A stretch of DNA of 64,000 nt from NCBI RefSeq assembly GCF_000719115.1, contig NZ_JOEA01000009.1, positions 124,001 to 188,000 on the forward strand. The letters are read 5' to 3'. Below the pieces are notes generated by a model. The model saw nothing but the letters and a program-made list of their open reading frames with translations. It had not been told where the DNA came from and made no database searches. This document shows, piece by piece, positions 42,601 to 48,060 of this stretch. Position 1 is the first letter of the stretch, and the number at the start of each line of letters is the position of its first letter. The position numbers and the translations under genes are program-made. The DNA comes from Lentzea albidocapillata. Its GTDB lineage: Bacteria; Actinomycetota; Actinomycetes; Mycobacteriales; Pseudonocardiaceae.

Positions 42601-43032
42601 CTGCCTGGCGTCCTCGGCCAGGCCGGTGTCGACGGTGAACTCCGGAGCGGGGTGGAAGCCGCGCTGCCGGACCACGTCGCGCAGCCACACCTTGGGCATC
42701 ACCCAGGTGTCCTCGTCGGCGACGACGGGTTTCTCGGCAGGGGAAGGGGCAGCCACGGCGGAAGAGGTGGTCTCCGGCTGGTCGGCAGCGGGCCGCGTCG
42801 TGACGGTGGCGGCAACCGTGCCGGCGGACGCGACCGCGCGGTAGCCCTTCTTCTCCTTCTCCGCCACCAGTTTCGTGACGTGCGCCTGCGCCGCCTCCGC
42901 GGTCGCCAGCTCCTTGGTCTGGGTCTGGCCGTGCGTGTCCAGTCGTCCGAACCGGACGGTGACCACGGCACCGTCCTGGCTGATCTCCCAGAACTTCGCC
43001 GCGGTCCCCGAGACGAGCTCCCACCTGCGCAC
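39664..43032 (-). CDS. WGR-DUF4132 protein copy 2, intact (YehI/MolR-like)
   Basis: 1122 residues. WGR domain at about 1-65 (RRWELVSGTAAKFWEI, VTVRFGRLDTHGQTQ), a low-complexity linker, then a helical-repeat body and the C-terminal DUF4132 region (about 870-1122, ALKKDVRTIASDQIQRLER, GKILSLTKKGWIRGEPQDGG). E. coli yehI encodes the same combination next to yehL-M-P-Q. Predicted role: DNA- or RNA-contacting component of the MoxR/VWA system. It starts at GTG 43032 behind AGGGAG and has its own damage-type promoter about 130 bp upstream. It is the template that shows copy 1 is frameshifted. Confidence 0.85.
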   Translation of the reverse strand: MRRWELVSGTAAKFWEISQDGAVVTVRFGRLDTHGQTQTKELATAEAAQAHVTKLVAEKEKKGYRAVASAGTVAATVTTRPAADQPETTSSAVAAPSPAEKPVVADEDTWVMPKVWLRDVVRQRGFHPAPEFTVDTGLAEDARQRIGEQTDTTIERVLSEPVSDPDLVHAAREHLAGRPNPAGAAAIAAILTSGEQSVHAWIADHGLVFATEATAEFMRLLCGREWLPQQRAYGNERLASRGGVVHITIGSAECKMLTAVRYALAIAEDAERGAAEAVLSRLGEINEPNSKLVRAFLMPGRPDWFQQACQTPHTGTRWWILHCSASTYAEFESAPSSVSSHSAVLHTALYVLGPAIAPLLANALDQQYQRADIRKQVLKTLSVLPTDEAFAVLLDRFDTKYVRPAVLSMMAAFPARAARLLGERSARDDEFRRLLSAHLKTYPYLEAPAGFVEVETAEVPEAPAEALPPVLASPPWLHRKSAVKPAVVPDLPVPSASITWQPGEREEWLKDGHWDTNLYKTWQHWLAEYKAGRIGYRMADLLIGAPADEVRHLLADWQPKLGWSAESAGKRLAAKFGFDALPPLLRIAERNSASAVILLPFATPEVAALMADWLVRLKQVRKTALSWLARHREQAARLLVPAALGKPGAERRNAETAIRHLHGLGVDVVALAPSEAAAAALESFLAVDPVDVLPAKLPVIGEWADTRLLPQVLLRDRGQALSAEAASHLLMTAALSKPGDIYAGLPIAREALDEDSLAEFAWAVFQRWQEVGAPSKESWALTALGWFGNDSTVRALSPLIRVWPGESQHARAVTGLDVLADIGTEVALSHLNSIAEKVKFKGLKTRAQEKVAQIAAELGLSRDQLADRLVPRLGLELEHKRFMALKKDVRTIASDQIQRLERAMVDQRTWTAEEFHTVLADHPLLWHIVRRLVWITAGGQSFRLAEDRTLADSGDDEFTLPEDATVRVAHPVGLQAELEAWGEVFADYEILQPFPQLGRPLHLVPAGEDLLPHLKKYCDVDLPVGKILSLTKKGWIRGEPQDGGVECWITRPLPSGGALVASLDPGIAVGAIDIFPEVKFTELWFSSNGHGYWSSQRNAASTFTADAVTASEVLSELESLQS

Positions 43033-43128
43033 TGACTGCTCCCTGCTTCCGATCCGAAGTCGGTGGCGCCGACCGCACCGAGCCGCTCTGACGTTGGATG
43101 TCGATCAACCGTTCCCGTGCACCGAAAA

Positions 43129-43179
43129 ACCCCCTGAGTCCGATCCGGAACCGATGTCCACGGAACGTACTCAGGGGGT
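43129..43179. repeat. Inverted repeat in the leader of WGR-DUF4132 copy 2
   Basis: ACCCCCTGAGT (43129-43139) and ACTCAGGGGGT (43169-43179), 11-bp perfect arms, 29-nt loop. The right arm is part of the promoter core, so the left arm is an inverted copy of it within the transcribed leader, as at copy 1. Confidence 0.75.
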
Positions 43180-43186
43180 CTGACAG
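43164..43186 (-). promoter_or_regulatory. PafBC/RecA-NDp-type promoter of WGR-DUF4132 copy 2
   Basis: Minus strand CTGTCAGAC-N8-TACGTT, same spacing as the copy 1 promoter and matching TTGTC(R)GTG-N8-TAnnnT. It implies a leader of about 125 nt before GTG 43032. Confidence 0.72.
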
Positions 43187-43213
43187 TTTTTGTCGATCAA
43201 GTAAAATCGCTGG

Positions 43214-44755
43214 TCAGAGCTTCCACCAGAGGGCGGTGTCTGGCGGGAGGAGCAGCAGTCCGTCGCGCACTCCGTAGTACGACGAGGCCAGCAGGACCGA
43301 GCCGGGATCCGGCAGTTCCACGACCGTCGCGGACAGGTTCACCGCGCACGCGACCCCGTCCCGTTCGAACCACAGCACGCCGGCCGGGCCGTCGACCCAG
43401 GTGAGGCCGGCACCCAGCGCCGGGTTCTCGCGGCGCACGCGCAAAGCGTTGCGGTAGAAGGACAGCATCGAGTCCTGGTCGCCCGTCTGGGCCTCCACGC
43501 TGACCTTCGCCCAGTCCGCGGGCTGCGGCAGCCACGACCCGCCGGTGCCGAACCCGAGCGACGGCCCGGAAGCCGCCCACGGCAACGGGACGCGGCACCC
43601 GTCACGACCGCGTTCGGTGTGACCCGACCGCTCCCACATCGGGTCCTGCAGCACCTCGTCCGGCAGGTCCAGCACCTCGGGCAGCCCGAGCTCCTCGCCC
43701 TGGTACAGGTACACCGATCCCGGCAACGCCAGCATCAACGCCAGCGCGGCGCGCGCACGGCGCAGACCGGTCTCACCGCCGCCATACCGCGTCACGTGCC
43801 GTTGCACATCATGGTTCGACAGCACCCAAGTGGTAGGCGCCCCAACGGGTTCGACGGCCGCCAGTGACGAGTCGATGACCGACCGCACCGCGTCGAAGGT
43901 CCACTCGGCGGAGAGGTAGTGGAAGTTGAACGCCTGGTGCATCTCGTCGGGACGCAGGTACATCGCCGTCCGCTCGGCCGAAGGTGTCCACGCCTCCGCG
44001 ACGAGCACCCGCTCGCCGGGGTAAGAGTCCACGACCGCACGCCACTCGCGGTGGATCTCGTGCACACCGTCCTGGTCGAAGAACGGCAACGACTCCGTGC
44101 CCAGCAGCTTGAGCTGGTCGGCGTGGCCGATGTCGGGCAGCCCCGGCGCCTTGATCATCCCGTGCGCCACGTCGACCCGGAACCCGTCGACGCCCAGGTC
44201 GAGCCAGAACCGCAGCACGTCGAGGAACTCCGCGCGGACCTCGGGCAGCTCCCAGTTCAGGTCCGGCTGCTCCGGCGCGAACAGGTGCAGGTACCAGGAC
44301 CCGTCGGCCACCCGCGTCCACGCCGGACCGCCGAAGACCGACTCCCAGTCGTTGGGCGGCTGGTCCCCGACGCCCTCGCGGAACATGTAGCGCTCACGGC
44401 CACGTCCGGCCAGCGCCTCCTGGAACCACGCGTGCTGGTCGGAGGTGTGGTTCGGCACGATGTCGACGATCACCCGGATACCGAGCGTGTGCGCGTCGTC
44501 CACCAACGCGCGCACGTCGTCGAGTCCGCCGAACTGCGGGTCGACCGCGCGGTAGTCCGCGACGTCGTAGCCGCCGTCCGCCATCGGCGACGAGTAGAAC
44601 GGCGTGATCCAGACCGCGTCGACACCCAGGTCGCGCAGGTAGGGCAGGCGCGAGCGGATACCGGGCAGGTCGCCGACACCGTCGCCGTCCGAGTCGGCGA
44701 AGCTGCGCACGTAGACCTGGTAGATGACGGCGTGGCGCCACCAGTCGTGGGACAT
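43214..44755 (-). CDS. GH13 alpha-amylase-family enzyme (alpha-glucosidase-like)
   Basis: 513 residues, cytosolic (no signal). GH13 regions are clear: DVAD and DIVPNHTS (region I), GFRVDVAHG (nucleophile Asp), VLVAEAW (acid/base Glu) and LSNHDVQRH (transition-state Asp). The start HAVIYQVYVRSFADSDGDGV and QGEELGLPE are typical of alpha-glucosidases and oligo-1,6-glucosidases. GGAAGG lies upstream of the ATG at 44755. Palindromes about 50 and 100 bp upstream suggest LacI-type repression. A second enzyme of this type is at 62643. Confidence 0.9.
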   Translation of the reverse strand: MSHDWWRHAVIYQVYVRSFADSDGDGVGDLPGIRSRLPYLRDLGVDAVWITPFYSSPMADGGYDVADYRAVDPQFGGLDDVRALVDDAHTLGIRVIVDIVPNHTSDQHAWFQEALAGRGRERYMFREGVGDQPPNDWESVFGGPAWTRVADGSWYLHLFAPEQPDLNWELPEVRAEFLDVLRFWLDLGVDGFRVDVAHGMIKAPGLPDIGHADQLKLLGTESLPFFDQDGVHEIHREWRAVVDSYPGERVLVAEAWTPSAERTAMYLRPDEMHQAFNFHYLSAEWTFDAVRSVIDSSLAAVEPVGAPTTWVLSNHDVQRHVTRYGGGETGLRRARAALALMLALPGSVYLYQGEELGLPEVLDLPDEVLQDPMWERSGHTERGRDGCRVPLPWAASGPSLGFGTGGSWLPQPADWAKVSVEAQTGDQDSMLSFYRNALRVRRENPALGAGLTWVDGPAGVLWFERDGVACAVNLSATVVELPDPGSVLLASSYYGVRDGLLLLPPDTALWWKL

Positions 44756-44799
44756 GTCCCTGCCTTCCGATGGAGTGTGTCAGCGGTCCAGGAAAGACG

Positions 44800-44818
44800 T
44801 TGCAAAAGTTTTCCGCAA
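44800..44818. promoter_or_regulatory. Operator-like palindrome upstream of GH13 (site 1)
   Basis: TTGCAAAAGTTTTCCGCAA, an imperfect palindrome of the LacI/CcpA style, 45 bp upstream of the GH13 ATG. Pairs with the site at 44856. Confidence 0.5.
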
Positions 44819-44855
44819 GTCGGCTTGAGGATTACTAGAGAAGAGCCTCCAGGTC

Positions 44856-44869
44856 TGCAAACTTTTGCA
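44856..44869. promoter_or_regulatory. Operator-like palindrome upstream of GH13 (site 2)
   Basis: TGCAAACTTTTGCA, near-perfect palindrome, centred about 54 bp from site 1 (about five helical turns), compatible with cooperative or looped repressor binding. It also lies upstream of the rightward leader/tRNA transcript. Confidence 0.5.
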
Positions 44870-44949
44870 ACCCCGAATAATGCGTTGCAAGCGCGCCACG
44901 CCATCCGTCAGAGTGGATCTCGACGAACCGGAGGAAGGAGCCAGCCGTG

Positions 44950-44994
44950 ATGCAACACATGCGCCATCAGCACGTCTGGTGCTCCTCGGCATGA
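44950..44994 (+). CDS. 14-codon leader ORF rich in Met, Gln and His codons
   Basis: Encodes MQHMRHQHVWCSSA behind a very strong GGAGGAAGGAG ribosome binding site (44930-44940); an in-frame GTG at 44947 is an alternative start. Seven of the first eight codons are Met, Gln or His, the amino acids of the three tRNA-like genes that follow. The 3' end enters a hairpin (44981-45017, with CATGAG/CTCATG core) that abuts an intrinsic terminator. A weak promoter TTGCAA-N18-CAGAGT is visible at 44885-44914. This is the layout of a ribosome-mediated attenuator; no amino-acid biosynthesis gene follows. Confidence 0.6.
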   Translation: MQHMRHQHVWCSSA

Positions 44995-45015
44995 GCTGAC
45001 TCATGTCTCCGGGGA

Positions 45016-45052
45016 GCCGTCCCGTCGCACTCAGCGACGAGGCGGCTTTTTT
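45016..45052 (+). terminator. Intrinsic terminator between leader ORF and tRNA genes
   Basis: GCCGTCCCGTCGC (45016-45028) pairs with GCGACGAGGCGGC (45034-45046) around ACTCA, followed by six T residues. The first tRNA-like gene starts 3 bp after the T-run. The 5' arm shares 2 nt with the preceding hairpin, so the two compete locally. Confidence 0.8.
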
Positions 45053-45054
45053 GA

Positions 45055-45127
45055 TGCCCGTTGGTCCAATTGGCACGGACACCGCGCTCTGAACGCGGAG
45101 ATCGAGGTTCGAGTCCTCGACGGGCAG
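45055..45127 (+). tRNA. tRNA-Gln (anticodon CTG)
   Basis: Acceptor TGCCCGT/ACGGGCA, D-arm GTCC/GGAC with AATTGGCAC loop (GG present), anticodon stem CCGCG/CGCGG around CTCTGAA, T-arm CGAGG-TTCGAGT-CCTCG, discriminator G. The weak U1-A72 pair and G73 fit Gln identity. CCA is not encoded in full. Cloverleaf is complete. Confidence 0.85.
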
Positions 45128-45129
45128 CC

Positions 45130-45206
45130 GTGACCGAAGCCGAAGCAGTCGAGGCACCAGGTTGTGGTCCTGGTCGAAGCCGGTGCGAGTCCGGTCGGTC
45201 ACTCCA
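45130..45206 (+). tRNA. tRNA-His-like gene (anticodon GTG), degenerate
   Basis: Acceptor GTGACCG/CGGTCAC with encoded TCCA, D-arm GCC/GGC, anticodon stem CCAGG/CCTGG around TTGTGGT, T-stem GCCGG/CCGGT. Deviations: the D-loop lacks the GG pair, and the T-loop is TGCGAGT instead of TTCGAGT, losing the partners of the G18-Psi55 contact. It also lacks the usual extra 5' G opposite C73. Function as a normal His-tRNA is therefore uncertain. Confidence 0.6.
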
Positions 45207-45207
45207 G

Positions 45208-45279
45208 CGCGCGGGATCCGGCGATCACCCAGGCCTCATAAGCCTGGGGTGCCTGGTTCGACACCAGGACGCGCGACCA
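45208..45279 (+). tRNA. tRNA-Met/Ile2-like gene (anticodon CAT) with mini D-arm
   Basis: Acceptor CGCGCGG/ACGCGCG with one mismatch and encoded ACCA, anticodon stem CAGGC/GCCTG around CTCATAA, T-arm CCTGG-TTCGACA-CCAGG. The D-arm is only 12 nt (GATC-CGGC-GATC), far below normal. C1-G72 argues against initiator tRNA. The 3' half overlaps the antisense end of the phosphatase gene (45236-45279). Confidence 0.55.
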
Positions 45280-45976
45280 GGAGAGCGAGGAAGGCGTCGT
45301 GCAGGACACCGTTGGTGGCCAGCACGACGTCCTCCTCGACCACCGTCACGCGGCCGCCCGCCTCCTCCACGAGCACCGGCAGGCACGCCATGTCGAACTC
45401 GTCCAGGCCCGCACCGGCCGCGATCACCGCGTCCACCCGGCCCGTGATCAGGTCCAGCACCGACGTGGAGCCGTCCACGACGACACACTGCTCCAGCGTC
45501 GGTTTCCTCTTGCCGTGCAGGCACACCCGCGCACCGTCGACCTTGTCCCGTGAGGACACGCGGGCGACTTCTTCCTTCTCGCCGCGGAAGATCCGGCAGC
45601 CGATTCCCCGTCCCGCCGCCATCGTGATGCCCAGCGACGGCATCGCGGACACGGCGAGCGCGTTCTCCAGCGCCAGGTCCACTGAGTACGTCGGCCGCCC
45701 GGCCACGAAGTCGGCGGTGCCGCTGATCGGGTCGACCAGCCACCGCCGTCCGGACGTTCCCACGCGTTCGGGACGTTCCTCACCTGCGACGCCGTCCTCG
45801 GGCACCGCTTCGGCGAGCAACCGGCGCACCAGGTCCTCGACCTCGAGATCGGCCGGGGTGACCTCGCTGCCGTCCTCCTTGAGCCGCACGCCGAATTCGC
45901 CCGCCCGGAACGCGCGTTCCGCCACCTGCGCTGCCCGGCCGGCGATCCGCAACGCCAGCCGCATGTCGGTCCACAT
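45236..45976 (-). CDS. Inositol-monophosphatase-family protein with altered metal motif
   Basis: 246 residues. The IMPase fold is shown by VAGEERPE (Glu pair), WLVDPISGTADFVAG, LGITMAAGRGIGCRIFRG, and C-terminal LDEFDMACLPVLVEEAGG. The family motif is DPxDGT; here it is DPISGT, so one metal-binding Asp is Ser. Activity may be lost or changed (the family also covers histidinol-phosphate and PAP phosphatases). The last 13 residues (ARPGVEPGTPGL) are translated from the antisense of the tRNA-Met-like gene, a sign of a rearranged 3' end. Confidence 0.8.
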   Translation of the reverse strand: MWTDMRLALRIAGRAAQVAERAFRAGEFGVRLKEDGSEVTPADLEVEDLVRRLLAEAVPEDGVAGEERPERVGTSGRRWLVDPISGTADFVAGRPTYSVDLALENALAVSAMPSLGITMAAGRGIGCRIFRGEKEEVARVSSRDKVDGARVCLHGKRKPTLEQCVVVDGSTSVLDLITGRVDAVIAAGAGLDEFDMACLPVLVEEAGGRVTVVEEDVVLATNGVLHDAFLALLVARPGVEPGTPGL

Positions 45977-46016
45977 GACCGCGAAGCCTGCGCGGCTGTG
46001 TGTCGGGACGTAACAG

Positions 46017-46035
46017 ATGTAGCGTCCTGCTACAT
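46017..46035. promoter_or_regulatory. Palindrome overlapping the start of the second DUF5937/ArsR gene
   Basis: ATGTAGC and GCTACAT, 7-bp perfect arms with a 5-bp spacer; the right arm includes the ATG at 46034. TAGCGT at 46020-46025 is a -10-like element, implying a leaderless mRNA. Probable autorepression site. Confidence 0.6.
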
Positions 46036-47005
46036 GATCGAGTTCGTGCTCGGCGAGTCCGACCTGGTGGACGTGCGGTTCGCCGTCTCACCGCTCAGCG
46101 AACTGACACTCAGCCTGCGAGTGCTGAAAGACCCGGCGAAGTACCCGCTGCACCTGCCGTGGGTGCGCGGTATCCGAGCCGTCGACGCCGAGGTCCTCCT
46201 GGCGCTGTCCACCACCCGAGGCTGGACGCCGGACTTCCTGAGCCCTCGCCCGCTGACGCCGTTCACGCGGATCGACGACGAGTTCGCCGCGTTGCGTGAG
46301 ATCCCCGCTCGCACCATGCGTCGTCACTACCGCGCGCTGTTCGGGGACGTCCCGGACGCGTTGCGCGATCGCGGCCGGGTGCTCGACGCGCTGGAGCACT
46401 ACTGGCACGCGGCGTTGGCGCCCCGGTGGGAACGGATGCGCGCGGTGCTCGAAGCCGACATCGCTCACCGGGGCCGCGACATGGCCCAGCACGGACTGGC
46501 GGCGATGCTCTCGGGGATCTCCGACCGGATCACCTTCTCCGCTCCGGTGGTCCAGGTGCGGATCGCGGGAGCGCAGCCGCGGCGGGTGGAGGCAAGGGGA
46601 CAAGGGCTGACGCTGGTTCCCAGCGTGTTCGCGCGACGCACGGCGGTGCCCGTCGACCCCGGCGCACCGCCGTTGCTCATCTACTCGGCCCGTGGCGCCG
46701 GCACGGTGTGGGAGAAGGGCCGCAGTCGTGGGCCAGCGGCTCTCGCCGGTGTCCTTGGCCAGGTGCGGGCGGATCTGCTGGCCGAACTCGCGCAACCGCG
46801 TTCGTCCACGGACATCGCGCGTCTCACGGGCGTCACGACCTCGGCGGTGAACCAGCACCTGCGAGCGTTGCGCGACGCCGGATTGCTGGCCTCGCAACGC
46901 CACGGCCGCAGCGTCGTCTACGCGCGCACCGACCTCGGCGACGCCCTCGTTTCCCACTCCGCGGAACAGGGAAGCGACGCCACGAATCCTTCGTTCGCAC
47001 GCTGA
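46034..47005 (+). CDS. DUF5937/ArsR-type winged-helix regulator (second paralog)
   Basis: 323 residues. The N-terminus MIEFVLGESDLVDVRFAVSP followed by LSELTLSLRVL is the DUF5937 start and fixes the ATG at 46034. The C-terminal winged helix has RADLLAELAQPRSSTDIARL, GVTTSAVNQHLRALRDAGLL and HGRSVVYARTDLGDAL. It shares the architecture of the gene at 27293. The palindrome across its start codon indicates autoregulation. Targets unknown; convergent with the Excalibur-type gene, 2 bp apart. Confidence 0.8.
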   Translation: MIEFVLGESDLVDVRFAVSPLSELTLSLRVLKDPAKYPLHLPWVRGIRAVDAEVLLALSTTRGWTPDFLSPRPLTPFTRIDDEFAALREIPARTMRRHYRALFGDVPDALRDRGRVLDALEHYWHAALAPRWERMRAVLEADIAHRGRDMAQHGLAAMLSGISDRITFSAPVVQVRIAGAQPRRVEARGQGLTLVPSVFARRTAVPVDPGAPPLLIYSARGAGTVWEKGRSRGPAALAGVLGQVRADLLAELAQPRSSTDIARLTGVTTSAVNQHLRALRDAGLLASQRHGRSVVYARTDLGDALVSHSAEQGSDATNPSFAR

Positions 47006-47007
47006 CG

Positions 47008-47898
47008 TCACTCGCAGGCGGTGCCGTCCTTGTCGTGGTCCAGGCCGTAGATGTCGGTGCCGATGACCCGGATCGGGCCTGCCACGTAGGCGGGCCCGTT
47101 GCCGCTGCCGCCGGCGCAGTCCACGTCGGTCGCGATCGGTACGCAGCCGCCGTAGTTCGGGTCGCACGCGGGCTTCGGCGCGGGCTGGGGCTGTGGCTGG
47201 GGAATCGGCTGCGGCTTCGGTTGCGGGTTGGGCTGAGGCTGAGGCTGGGGCTTCGGCTGCGGGACGGCCGGGGGAGTGGTGGTCGTAGTCGTTGTGGTGG
47301 TCGTCGTCGTGGTCGACGTGGTGGTGCTGGTCGGCGGTGCGACGGTCGTCGTCGTAGTAGGTGCGGTGGTGGAGGAGAGTCCTGCAGCTGCGTTGTTCAC
47401 GTCGGTCGGGCCGCTGAGCGCGGCTCCCACGATGCCGATCACGAAGAAGAACCCGAGCAGGCCGGCCACGCCGATGGCCACCGGCGCCATCCACGACCTG
47501 CGCGCCGCCGGCACCGGCACGATCGCGCCACGGGGAATCTCGCGGGGCATGCGCAGCGAGATCTGCAGCAGGCCGTTGCCGCCGCGCTGGACGAACGCGG
47601 CGCAGCCGGTCGAGCCGCCGCCGGACTCCACGTGCGTCAGCACGGGCGCATACCGTTGCGACATCAGGAAAGTCAGCTCGCCCACGCGGTAGCCGTCGAG
47701 CCGCACCTCGATGCCGCGCTGACCGCGGTGCTTGCCGGCGGCGATCACGCACCACGTCAGGTTCACGGCGACGTGCCGCGTCACGCCGTCCGGAACCGCG
47801 TACCGCGACAGCACGTCCTGGTGGTGCTGTTCGCCGGTGACGGTCACCGTCACGTCGCCGGGAACCATGACCAGACCGGCGGCCGAGTTCTCGATCAC
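47008..47898 (-). CDS. Membrane protein with Thr/Pro-Gln linker and Excalibur-like C-terminus
   Basis: 296 residues. The N-terminal about 125 residues form a globular cytosolic domain (VTGEQHHQDVLSRYAV, GYRVGELTFLMSQRYAPVL) somewhat like HIRAN or related modules; not certain. One TM segment follows (about 136-162, VAIGVAGLLGFFFVIGIVGA), then a poly-Thr tract, a (Q/K/N)P repeat that would cross the cell wall, and a C-terminal CDPNYGGC...DHDKDGTACE domain of the Excalibur calcium-binding type (DxDxDGxxCE). It could link an external Ca2+ signal to the cytosol; inference. Confidence 0.7.
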   Translation of the reverse strand: MIENSAAGLVMVPGDVTVTVTGEQHHQDVLSRYAVPDGVTRHVAVNLTWCVIAAGKHRGQRGIEVRLDGYRVGELTFLMSQRYAPVLTHVESGGGSTGCAAFVQRGGNGLLQISLRMPREIPRGAIVPVPAARRSWMAPVAIGVAGLLGFFFVIGIVGAALSGPTDVNNAAAGLSSTTAPTTTTTVAPPTSTTTSTTTTTTTTTTTTTPPAVPQPKPQPQPQPNPQPKPQPIPQPQPQPAPKPACDPNYGGCVPIATDVDCAGGSGNGPAYVAGPIRVIGTDIYGLDHDKDGTACE

Positions 47899-48060
47899 TG
47901 TCGCAACTCCCTCGAGGGTGGGCTTGTACGCCTCACCATCGAGAACCTGCTCACGGTGTTACCGACAGTGCCCCGAGGTTGTGCTGAACGGGTGAAAATC
48001 GGGCCGATTCGTCACGGACGGTCGACGATCGCCGATGTAAGTCCCTTTCGGGCGACCTGG

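Noticed and set aside
44992..45054. Riboswitch or T-box in front of the tRNA genes
   Set aside because: I see no T-box bulge or known riboswitch core; the elements fit a leader-peptide attenuator better.
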